From: Flavobacteriaceae bacterium
Lineage (GTDB): Bacteria; Bacteroidota; Bacteroidia; Flavobacteriales; Flavobacteriaceae
Assembly (NCBI GenBank): GCA_029238125.1
Contig: JAQWGQ010000024.1
Span: forward strand, 1-53,247
Direction of reading: 5' to 3'
Length of the DNA stretch: 53,247 bases
Position numbers and translations under genes: made by a program. The notes beneath the pieces are model-generated. The model ran no database searches. It saw only the letters and a list, made by a program, of their open reading frames with translations, and was not told the DNA's origin. This document shows positions 1 through 12,550 of the stretch, piece after piece; the first letter of the stretch is position 1, and each line of letters opens with the position of its first letter.

Positions 1-1
1 G

Positions 2-3000
2 TACATAATCGATCAGACGGCAGCCAGCAGTGGTAAGGTGATTAACACGGCGATTGCCACAGCCGCCACCCCACTATCGGGCACTGATGCTACACTAAGT
101 GTAACGAGTAACGAGGCCGTGGTAGACATTGCACCGATCCCGTCGATATCGATTACAAAGACCTCATCGATTAATCAGATTGATGGTAATACAACGATAG
201 ATAAGGATGATGAGATTACCTATACGATTGTTGTGACCAACACAGGTAACACAGCACTTACTGGTATAGACATTACTGATACACTGACAGCTATTGGAGG
301 CGCAAGCTTATCATTAGATTCACCGCCAGCATACGACAGTTCAACAGACACATCCACTACCTTCCCAACCGAGCCAACTTTAAAAATTGGAGAGGCAGTG
401 ACCTACAAAGCAACGTTTACCGTAACCCAACCAGCAATCGATGCAGGAGGCGTATCCAACACAGCAAGTGTAGTTGGTTATTCAGATGGAGAAGCAGTAA
501 GCGCAAGTATAGATGATCCAGTAGTCACAACGATCACTCAGAGTCCAGCCATAACAGTTACCAAGACTGCCTCTGTAACTCATGTTGGCGATGCAGACAT
601 TGCAGATCGGGTTGTCCGAGTATACGATATTATAGATTACATCATAACGATTACGAACACGGGTAATGTTACTCTTACTGACCTAGCGGTTGTCGATGAG
701 CTTACTGATGGAGCGGGTAATGATCTTGTGATGACAAGTGATCCTACTAATCAGTGGACGATTGCGAGTCTAGCTCCAGGAGCTGTTCAGACCTACACGC
801 CATATTATACGATTGGTTCACCAGCGGCGCTTACAGGAAGCATAAGTAATGTAGTAACAGTAACAGGATACACGCCAAGCGGCACAGATGATATCACAGC
901 GATTAGTGATGATCCAAACGACACGACTTCGAATCAGGATCCAACGGTTGTAGATACAGATCTATTTGCATCGATTAAGGTCACTAAGCAGGACAAGCTG
1001 ATTGATGATGGAGACGGCGAGTCAGGAGTTGGTGATCTAATAGAGTATACAGTAACGGTAACCAACACTGGTGAAGTAACTGTTTCGGATATAGTACTAG
1101 AAGACAACCTAAGATCAGGTAATAATACCACATTGTACTTGTCTTCGCCAAACCACAATGCAGGAGACCTAACACCATGGCCAAGCTTTGCACTTGCTGC
1201 TGGAGAATCCAGAACACTCACTGGGTTCTATATATTAAATCAAGCGGTAGTGAACACAGGAAGTGTATCGAACTTTATCAACGCAACCGCTAAAGATCCA
1301 AATGGGAATGATGTTGTAGCACGAAGTGATGATCCAGACACAGCATTGGTAAATGATGACACAGTCACGAGCATCGCACAGAGTGCGGCCATACTAATAA
1401 CGAAAACAGCTTCACCAGATTCAGGAACATTTGCAGAGGGGGATGTGATTACTTATACAATAAAAATTAAAAACACAGGTAACTCCGAACTTAACGGAGT
1501 GGTGATTGACGATGAATTATCATTCCTAAATGGAGATTTGATTTCATTAACAACAGAGCCAACATTTACAAGCTCGTCTTCGGGTACAAGCACGACCTTC
1601 ACAGCTGATCCAAATACAAGTGTAGCTACCTTACAAGTTGGAGAAGAAGTCACCTTTACAGCCACATTTGCTGTTACCCAAACAGCGATAGATGCGGGTG
1701 GGGTGTCTAATACTGCATCTGTTACTGCTACTGCAGATGATGGGGACAACACCGCTGTATCTGATGAAATTGACTCTGATGTAATTACGTTGATTAATGC
1801 AACTCCCTCATTAGAAGTGACTAAATCTGCAGTATTTGTTGACAATGGAGATGAAATTAATGGGCCTGGTGACACCATCCAGTATTCGATTACTGTGACC
1901 AATAATGGGAATGTATCAATTACAGGTGTGAATATTACAGACACAATGGTGGATGATGAAGGAAATTCATTGACATTAACTTCCCCAGCTTCATGGAGCG
2001 CTGTTGATATCGATGCAGGGGGTAGCTATGTATTTAGGGGCTCCTATTTAATCACGGATGCAGATCGTTATAGAGCTAGTATTATTAACACTGCAATTGC
2101 AACTGGTTATGATCCTAGTGGTGCCGAAGTTTCAGATGAAACTGACACACCAACAACTGTCACGATCACTCCTGATCCAAGTATTGAAGTTAAAAAAGCA
2201 GCAGAAATTATTGAGGATGGTGACACATCAACTGAACTTGGTGATGTGATTCAATACACAATCTCAATCATCAACACAGGGAATACAACTCTGACAATTA
2301 CAGACATCAACGACACCCTTTCAGATCTAGATGGAGATGGATTATCTTTAAGTTCAGCACCAAGATTTATAAGTTCATCTAAAAATTCAGACGAAAACAG
2401 TCTAGCTATTCAAGAAACTGCAACTTACATAGCTAACTTCATCATTGATCAAGATGCAATTGACGCAGGAGGGGTTTCAAATGTGGCAACAGTAACTGTT
2501 GAAACCGATGACGGTAATAGCTTCTCTAAGGTCAGTGATGACCCATCGACGATAAACATCAGTCACGACCCAACGATTACAACACTTACACAGTCTGCTT
2601 ACATCGAAGTTATTAAAACAGCTGCTGTTGATGACAATGGAGACGGAGTTACAGGACCAGGCGACACCATCAACTACACCATTACAGTTAAAAATACAGG
2701 AAACGTAACCCTCACAGGCGTATATGTAGATGACGATTTGACTGCAATTGTAAATACCAATACCCTAGCAAGATTATTAACAAACGAACCTGTATTTGAT
2801 TCAGCTAGTTTAACATCATCAGAAGGCACACTCAAAGTGGGTGAAGTCGCTACTTATCTGGCAAGCTATCTCATCACGAATGATGACTTCCTTGTCGATC
2901 AACTTTCGAACAGTGTAACAGCTTATGGAAACGACCCAGACGGAATAACAGTCAATGACACCAATGATCCAACTATAGTAGATATAGATGCAAATCCATC

Positions 3001-6000
3001 ATTCACAGTTACCAAAGAAGTAGCAAGAATTCAAGACGATGGGGATGGGTATAATGGTACAGATGATATTATTGACTATACTATCACATTAACAAACACC
3101 GGAAATGTAGCCCTGACCAACATTTCACTTGTTGACATTCTTACCAATGGTGATGGAGCAACATTGACACTCACGCCTACATATGATACAGCAAACACAG
3201 CTACTGAGGGAACCCTTCAAGTGGGTGAAACAGCAACCTATAGCGCACAATACAGCATTGATCAGGCAGCTTCAGACTCTGAGTTGGTAAGAAATACAGT
3301 AACTGTAACTGCTGATGACCCATCTGGAAACGAAATTGAAGAGACCGCTTTTGTTGATACAGAGACAGGCGCAAGTGCATCAATAGAAGCGCTCAAAACA
3401 TGGGCCTTAACTACAGATGTTGATAATGATAGTGTGGTTGACGAGGGAGATACAGTCACCTTTACAATCGAAGTACAAAACACAGGTAATATCGTACTCA
3501 ATAGCGTTGGCTATCAAGACACCCTTCGTGACGGAAATGATGTTACGATCGCTACGCCAACTCTAACATTTGTTAGTGCTGATCTCGATACAACTGATCC
3601 AACAGTATTGCTTGCTGGCGAAACAGCGACCTACACATTTACATACACTGTTACTGCAGATGCCTTTGCTACTGGTCTTGTGTCGAATCAAGTTACATTC
3701 TATGGGGTAGCACAAGGACAAACAGTAAGCGATATTAGTGACGATCCAAATAACCCCACGAGTAACGAAAGCGACCCAACTGTAGTTCCTATGGGATCTG
3801 ACCCATCTATGATGGCAACGAAGACGGTTCGAGTACTTGAAAACGGGGATGGACTCTTAGGAGTTGGTGACGCAGTCGAATATACAATCATCGTTGAAAA
3901 TAACGGAAATGCCATCTTGTCTGATGTAAATATTCATGACAACAACTTTATCGACGACAACAACGTAAGTCTTACATTAACAACTGGACCAACCTTTACA
4001 ATTAGTAGTGAGGGATCAGATGAAGGCACATTAATTCCGGGTGAAAAAGCCCATTATATAGCAACCTTTGATTTAACACAAAGTGTAGTTGATGCAGGAG
4101 GACTGAGCAATCAAGCAACCGTTTATGCGAGTAGTCCAGGTCAAACAAACGATCTAGATGTAGATACGGATGACCCCGAGACAACAGCAATCGAAGATGC
4201 CACAGCATTACAAATTGAACATGACCCCATTATTGAGGTCGTGAAAACAGCAGCAGTTGATGATGTAGATGCAGACGGAAAAACAAACATTGATGACACG
4301 ATTACATACACAATTACTGTTGAAAATAAAGGGAATGTAACGCTAGATGGCATTACTCTAGAAGATATATTGACCGATGCTGTTGGGAACTCCTCACGAC
4401 TAACCCCAATATTTGACAGTGCAAACACAGCGTCAGAAGGAATCTTAGAAGTTGGTGAAAAAGCAACCTATACGGTCACATATACCATTACCCTAAGAGA
4501 TCTTGATAGTGGTCAAGTGATGAATACGGTTCTGGTAACAGCGAGCAGTCCAAAACTTACAGATGATGTTACCGATCGCAGTGATGACGGAGATGATAGC
4601 GACGGAGACACAGATGATGATCAAACAATTACACCGCTCGATCAATCACCAAAGATTAGAGTCACTAAACTTGCTGATGTCGACAAAGGAGCAGACAATC
4701 TCACAAACCTTGGAGATACCATTACATATACGATAACCATTGAAAACATTGGAGACGTAACATTATCCAGTATCCAAGTCACAGATGTTCTGACAAATGG
4801 TGATGGTGATACAAATGTGCTGAGCCTGACCTATGACAGTTCAAATACAGCGACCGAAGGAACCTTAGCAGTTGAAGAATCAGCAACGTATACAGTTGAA
4901 TACACCATTGACCAAGCAGCTGTCAATAGTGCCATTGTATCTAACAACGCGACAGTCACAGCAAATAGCCCAATAGGATTACAAATAAGCGATGCCCTCG
5001 ATAGTCTTGTCGATACGACAATTGACCAAACGGCATCTCTAGAGGTGATTAAACTCGCAGAAATTGTCGATAATGGGAATGCAGTTACGGACGTTGGTGA
5101 TATTGTACAATACACCATTACTGTTAAAAACACTGGAAGTGTAACACTCACGAGTATTTCAGTTACGGATGAACTGCAAGACAATGCAGGGAATGATATT
5201 GTTTTAAGTAGTGGTAACACATTGAGCTACACAGGGGCTTCGCAAGGTTCTCCAAATGGAACACTACAAGCAAATGAGGTGGCAACGTATACCGCTTATC
5301 ATGTGATTGATCAAAGCATAGTGGATGCTGGTGGATTGACAAATAGTGCCTTAGCAATTGGTATAGATCCAAGTGGGGTAGATGTTACAGATATATCTGA
5401 CGATGGAGACGCAGCAACAGATGGCCCCGATGCCGATACAGACCCCTCAAATGACCCAACTGTTACGACGATTTCTCCAAGCCCTAGCATGTCAGTGGTT
5501 AAAACGGCAGAACTTGTTGGAAACACAGACGGAATCACAGAAGCAGGGGACTTAGTAGAGTATACGATTGTCGTGACAAACACAGGTAATGTGACATTAC
5601 TTGATGTGGAAATAACCGATGTACTAACCGATCAAAGCGGTAACAGTTTAACCCTTACGCAAGACGCAGCGATAGATGGTGTTCTTCGTGACATCGCACC
5701 AGGCACTTCAGAAACTTATACAGTTACTTATTTGATTGAACAAGCTGCAGCGGATAGCGGTAGTATCAGTAACGTGGCTTCTGCTTCAGCAACAATCCTT
5801 GATGGCTCAGCAGTTACTCCAGTCGATAGTGATCCTGCAATCGTTACAATGACAGCTAACCCATCGATGAGCATCCAAAAAACGAAAGTAGAAAACGATG
5901 GCGTAAATGATCAAATGGATGTGGGTGAAACGATCGATTATACAATTACCATAACCAATACTGGAAACATTACGCTCAATGCCATTACGTTTACAGAAAT

Positions 6001-9000
6001 CCTTACAGATGGCAATGGAAATCAAACCGATTTAATAGGAGATCTAACCTTAGTTGCCATTAATGATACAGCAACGACAGATACGTCCGTGTCAAGTCTA
6101 GAAGTAGGAGATAAGGCAACTTATACTCTAAGTTATACAGTTACGCAAATAGCGATGAATAGTGGTCAGGTAACCAACGTAGCCACGGTAACGGGAAGCA
6201 CCCCTGCTGGAACGACTCTACCGATAACAACATCTGAGCAAGTCGTAACCCATATGGGTCAAGAACCAGAAATGAAGGTGACCAAGACGAAAACTGAAAA
6301 TGACAATAATGACGGTCTAGACCTCGGCGAAACGATTACCTATACCATTGTGGTCGAAAACACAGGTAATGTCGAATTGACAGATGTGGTTGTGACGGAT
6401 AATGCCTTGGTTGACCTATCAGGAGGGTCCTTATCACTCACTGATGGACCAACCTATAATGGAACGGGAACTTTCGATGGCATCTTGTCTGTGAGCGAAA
6501 CGGTGACCTACACAGCGACCTTTACGGTTGATCAGCAGGCGATCAACGCTGGCGGACTGACCAACACAGCATCGGCAACCGCAACAACTCCAGCTGGCGA
6601 TCGTATTTCTGAAGACAGTAACGCTGTATCTTCAACAATTTCGGCAATAGCAAGATTAGAGGTAGCAAAAACGGATGCTATCAATGACAATGGAGACGGA
6701 GTCGACGGATTAGGAGATTTCGTTGAATACACGATTACCGTTGAAAACACGGGTGACATCGCATTAGAGAATTTGAGTATTGAAGATATATTCACCGACA
6801 ACGATTCCGAAGAATTAACCTTTACCCTAGACCCATTCTTTGTGGGAGCGACTGCCAATTCGCCTGGGGGATCATTAAAGGTAGATGAAATAGCAACTTA
6901 TAAAGCATACTTTGTGATCACCCAACAAGCGGTTGATGCTGGGGGCTTAATTAATAATGTTACTGCTACCGCATTTGCGCCTGGAAGCATAACGCCAGTT
7001 GAGGATGAACTCGATACTCCAACGACTACGCCGATTGCTGAAAGCCCAGCCATGGAAGTGATTAAAACAGCTCAAGTCGACGACGGTGGAGATGGCAGTA
7101 TTGACATTGGTGACATCATCAATTATACGATACGAGTGACCAACACAGGAAATGTTTCACTGACCAACCTCGATCTGGTTGATCATATAACAGACATCAA
7201 TAGTTTTTCCTTGGCGGAGTCTCCATTGACAACATCTCGAACATCCTCTAGTCAGAATTCGCCCCCCGGAAGCTTAGCTGTCGGAGAAACTGCAACTTAT
7301 GAGACGAGTTATGTCGTAACGCAAGAAGCGATTGACGCAGGAGGAGTAATGAATAGCGTCACAGCGACTGCAGAAAGTCCAGCTGGAAATTCGATTAATA
7401 ATAAGAGTGATGATGGGGATGCAACTTTGGATACAGATGCTGATACTGATTCCGATCCAACAAACGATCCGACGGTAACCACGATTGATGCAGCACCTGC
7501 ATTGACGGTCGTAAAAGTAGTTGCAAACATTACAGATAATCCTGGTGGAACTCCTGACGGCTACAACGGAACAGGTGACGAGGTAGAATATAGCATTACA
7601 GTCAAAAACGAAGGAAATGTAACCTTGACCTTGTCGAGTCTTACCGACACAATCTCTGATGCACTCGGTTCAGACGTGGCCACACTCACCACTACACCCG
7701 CATTTACAGCGGTTGAGTTAGCAGTACAAGACGAGATTACCTACACGGCAACATACATTATCACTTCTGATGTAGCAAACACCAAATTGGTACGCAACAC
7801 AGTAGTTGTTACCGCAACACCTCCTACAGGAGCAGATATTGAAGCCAGTGATATTGCTGATGTAAGTACGGGGGCTGATGCAGAACTTGAAGTTACCAAA
7901 ACATGGGTATTTGAAAATGATCTGGACAGTAATAATATTGTGAATGTCGGGGATAAAGTCAAGTTTATCATTACGGTAAAAAATACAGGCAATGTTACGC
8001 TCACAAAAATTATTTACGATGATACGTTCTTGGACGGAAGTACACCTGCAAATCTGTTGTCTTTTGACCCACCAAATAATCCACGAAGTTTAGAATTTAT
8101 AAGAGCAGATAATGGTACACTTGCCCACGGAACACTCAAAGCAGGAGAAACAGCCACTTATCACGCTTATTATACCATTACACAGGAAGTTTATGATTCT
8201 GGAGAGGCCACAAACACTGTGACCTTCTATGGAGACATTGAGGGCACAGATATTCAAGTTGAAGATGTCTCTGATAAGGGAAACGACTTTGACGGAAACA
8301 CTTCAGATGATGTGACAAGGATAACCATGGGATCATTCCCATCTGCGGAAATCATAAAAGTTCAGGATGTCTCTGACACAAATGGAGACGGGGTGATTGG
8401 CGCTGGCGATACAGTAGATTACACCATTACGATTGAAAACACTGGAAATATTACCTTAACATGGACGGATGGAGATATCATAGACACCCTATCTGATGAA
8501 TCCAATACACCAATTCCATCGACTCAGTCTGTTGTATGGTCAGATAACAATCGAGGATCACCCAAAGGAACAATTGTAGAAGGGGAAACCGCTCTCTTTA
8601 CTTTGGCATATGTCTTAACCCAGTCTGACGTAGATGGGGGAATATTATACAACCGAGTGGAGGCTACGCTCAACGCATCAGGAGATGTGAGAACATATTA
8701 TTTTGATAATGACAATGATGAAAATAACGACGCGGATGGTGATGGTTTAAAGTATAATGATGCTCTTGAATTGAACATCGAAGCCAAACCAGACATTGAA
8801 ATTACCAAAACAGCATCACCACCTTCTGGGGCATTTGAAGTAGGAGACAACATCACCTACACGGTTGAAATTATCAATACTGGAAATGTAACCCTAGACG
8901 AGATCGTATTTACAGATATACTCTCAAATGGTGATGGAAACACGACAGACCTTTCATCTGAACTGCAACTCACTCATGTTAATGCGAGTCCACAAACAAG

Positions 9001-12000
9001 TTTGACTAGTTTAGCAGTTGGAGTTACAGCAACTTATCAGGCAGTATATGCTGTCGATCAAGCAGCAATCGACAGTGGTTATGTTGAAAATATGGTCTCT
9101 ATGACAGCACTCACGCCTGGAGATACCGCAATACCTAGTGAGGGCATTGATTCGCCTGTCCGTACCACCTTTACCCAAAATCCTGCGATTTCGCTGACAA
9201 AAACAGCTACGCCAAATCCAGGGGCTGATGGCAACTTAGATGCTGGAGATACCATTACGTATGATCTTGCCTTGACCAATGGTGGAAATGTAACCCTACA
9301 GTCGATCGAGTTGACGGATATTTTATCTCACGCGAGTGGAGGTAGAACAGAAATATTGACACCAATATTTGTCGACGCGAGCAACAATTCAACACCAAGC
9401 ACTTTGCTCCCTGGGGAAACTGCAAATTATACAGTCCAGTACACGGTTACGCAAGATGCAATCAACGCAGGAGGCGTATCAAATCAAGCCACAGTAGATG
9501 CAATCGCACCAAGTGGAATAACGATTTCTGCCCTCAGTGATGACCCAACCACATTAACAGTTCAAGCTGACCCAACCATAACCTCAATCAGTGGGGTACT
9601 TGATCTCGAGGTATTAAAGATTGCGACGATTCAAGATAATGGAGATGGTGAGGACGGTGTTGGTGATGTGGTGCAGTACACCATTACGGTCGAAAACACT
9701 GGAAACCTAACCCTAGACGTGACCCTTGCAGACGAGCTTAAGGATCTCAAAGGAAATCCAACACCATTGACTTCAGGAATAGCAAGCCTATCTACTGTTC
9801 GTTCCATTGACCCAGGTAGCATAGAAACATACATTGTTTACAAGCTGATTGATCAAGAAATTGTCGATGCAGGCGGTCTAACCAATACAGCGACTGCTAC
9901 GGGAGTTGGCCCTGACGGTAGATCAGTCAGTGACGCATCTGATGTAGGAGATATTGGAGTTGGAGACACAGATGACGACCCAACAATCACAACAATCGAT
10001 CAGGACTCACAGCTGACTGTAATTAAAACTGCGACAATCGTTGGAGATGATGATGGTTTTGTAGGAGCAACAGATGTGATTGAGTATACAATTCGAGTTA
10101 CCAATACAGGAAACGTAACAATTAAAGGTGTTCAACTTACAGACACCTTAACCGATGGCAACGGGAATACGCTAAATATTGACACAAGCGCATGGCTTGA
10201 TCGAGATATCGCACCTGGTCATACAGAAATATATACTGCGATTTATGTGATCGGTCAAACGGCAGCAGATAGCGGCAGCGTTAGCAATACCGTAACAGCC
10301 ACAGGTGCCGCTCCAGATGGCAGCAATGTAATCGATATTTCAGATGATGGAGATACAGGGGCAACAGATACAGGCAAAGACCCAACAGTCATTGAAATGG
10401 ATCAAATCCCGAGTATAGAGGTGATCAAAACGGCAAATGTTGCCGATAACGATGGGGATAATAAAAATGGAATTGGGGACACCATCACGTATACGATTAC
10501 CGTTGAAAATACTGGAAATACAGACTTGACAGGACTGAGTTTTGTCGATACGTTCACGGACCTTAATGGCGATATCGTCAATCTATCTTCTGGACCTAAT
10601 TATTTAGGATCCGACATGATGGGGGGATCGCCTACGACTCTGCGAATAAATGAAATGGCCACTTTCCAAGCAACATTCATCATCAATCAGCAAGCGGTAA
10701 ATGCAGGTGGAGTATCCAATACGATCACGTTCACAGCTAGTAGCCCAGGCAAATCAAATAACGTTAGCGATGTGTCGGATGATGGTCTCCCAAGCGATGC
10801 TGACGTCGATGGTGATTCAACCAATGACCCAACCATTACGCAAACCGATCCAAACCCTGCCATGGAAGTGATCAAGACTGCATTTGTCAATGACAACGGA
10901 GATGGACTAACTGGTGCTGGGGATATCGTTCGCTACTCGATTGAAGTAACAAACACAGGGGACATTACCTTAGACAATGTGTATATCCAAACGGAAACGC
11001 TAACAGATGGAAATGGGACTTTATTAACCCTTTCTTCAGGGCCAGACTATTGGCAACCACAAACAGTGGAAGTTGGCGAATCAGTAGTATTTACGGCATT
11101 ATATGTCATCAGCCAAGAAGCAGCAAGTTCAGGATTAATTAGCAACACAGCCAAAGCCGTTGGTAGTATTCCAGGAAACTTTAACGGAATTGAAGATGTC
11201 TCTGACAATGGAACACCTACTGATGATGATCTCGACGGCTACAGCGATAATGATCCGACAGTCGTATTGATGGATGCACCTCCAGTTTCTTCCATTGAAG
11301 TAACTAAAGAAGCTAGCGTCATTGATAATGATGGAGATAACACCAATAGCTTGGGCGATACCATAAACTATACAATCACAGTTGCTAATACAGGGAATAC
11401 AGACCTTCGCGATGTGGTGTTGGATGACGTGATAAGTGATCTTAACGGAGACAGACTCACACTCACTTCCGGACCGAACTTTATAAGCGCAAGTCTTGGA
11501 TCGATAGAAGGCAAAATCCGTCAAGGAGAATTTGCAACCTATACAGCAAGCTTTATCATTACCCAACAAGCAATAGACGCTGGTGGGGTGTCAAACACAG
11601 TAACTGCGATTGCCAGCAGCCCAGGAAAAACAAATGATATTTTTGACATCAGTGATGATGGCGATGATACGGATGGAAACACCCAAAACGACCCAACAAT
11701 CACGAGAACAACAACAATAACACCATCATCATCGGTTGTATTGACCAAAGCAGCGAGTATATCCGACACCAACGGCGATGGCAGTATTGGCATTGGGGAT
11801 ACGATTACCTATACCCTTGTAGCAACCAATACTGGAAACGATGCGTTGAGTAGTGTAGTAATTACGGACGTCTTGTCTGACCTCGCAGGAAACACCTTAT
11901 CTCTCACCACGCAACCGACCTTTGTCAATGCGAATCTTGGTTCGGCTCAAGGCAGCTTACAAATTGGCGAGCAAGCAACCTATCGCGCAACCTTCATTGT

Positions 12001-12550
12001 AAACAATCAGGCGATGAATGCTGGTGGGGTGTCCAACATAGCAACGGTAACAGCACAAGGCACAAGCGGAACAATCACAGACACCAGTGATGATCCAAGC
12101 ACAGGCACGCTAAATGATCCGACAATAACTCGATTAACAACGGTAACACCACAGTCTTCTATCGAAGTCACGAAAACAGCAACAATCACAGACAATGGCA
12201 ATGGTACAACAGGCCTAGGGGATACGATAACCTTCCTTATAACCGTAGAAAACAATGGCAACACGGCGCTAAATGGGGTGGTTATCAATGATACCTTTAG
12301 CGACTTGAGTGGGAATGCCCTAACATTGACCTCAGGACCATTGTTTGTAAGCGCAAACCTTGGCTCTGGTGAGGGAACCCTGTTGGATGGCGAAACGGCA
12401 ACATATACCGCAACCTTTGTTGTCGATGCGCAAGCAGACAATGCAGGTGGGGTATCCAACACCGCATCAGCCACAGCAATAGATCCATCAGGAACGCCAG
12501 TCAACGATATTTCTGACGATGGGGATGATACGGACGGCAACACGACTAAC
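2..12550 (+). repeat. Tandem array of 30 DUF11-like modules with an 11-module higher-order repeat
   Basis: Counting the YTI.V.NTGN core gives 30 modules, roughly 420 bp each. They are divergent, so the array is old. Modules 8-9-10 (from about 3001) resemble 19-20-21 (from about 7498) through shared peculiarities: LVRNTV, STGA-like and ALKTW/VTKTW joins, VTFYG, and MGS.PS. Modules 13-14 (from about 5038) resemble 24-25 (from about 9600) through VDAGGLTN, VG..DG and RDIAPG...AADSGS. All these pairs are offset by about 4.5 kb. Modules 15 and 22, and 26 and 28, also pair, so smaller rearrangements occurred as well. Confidence 0.8.
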
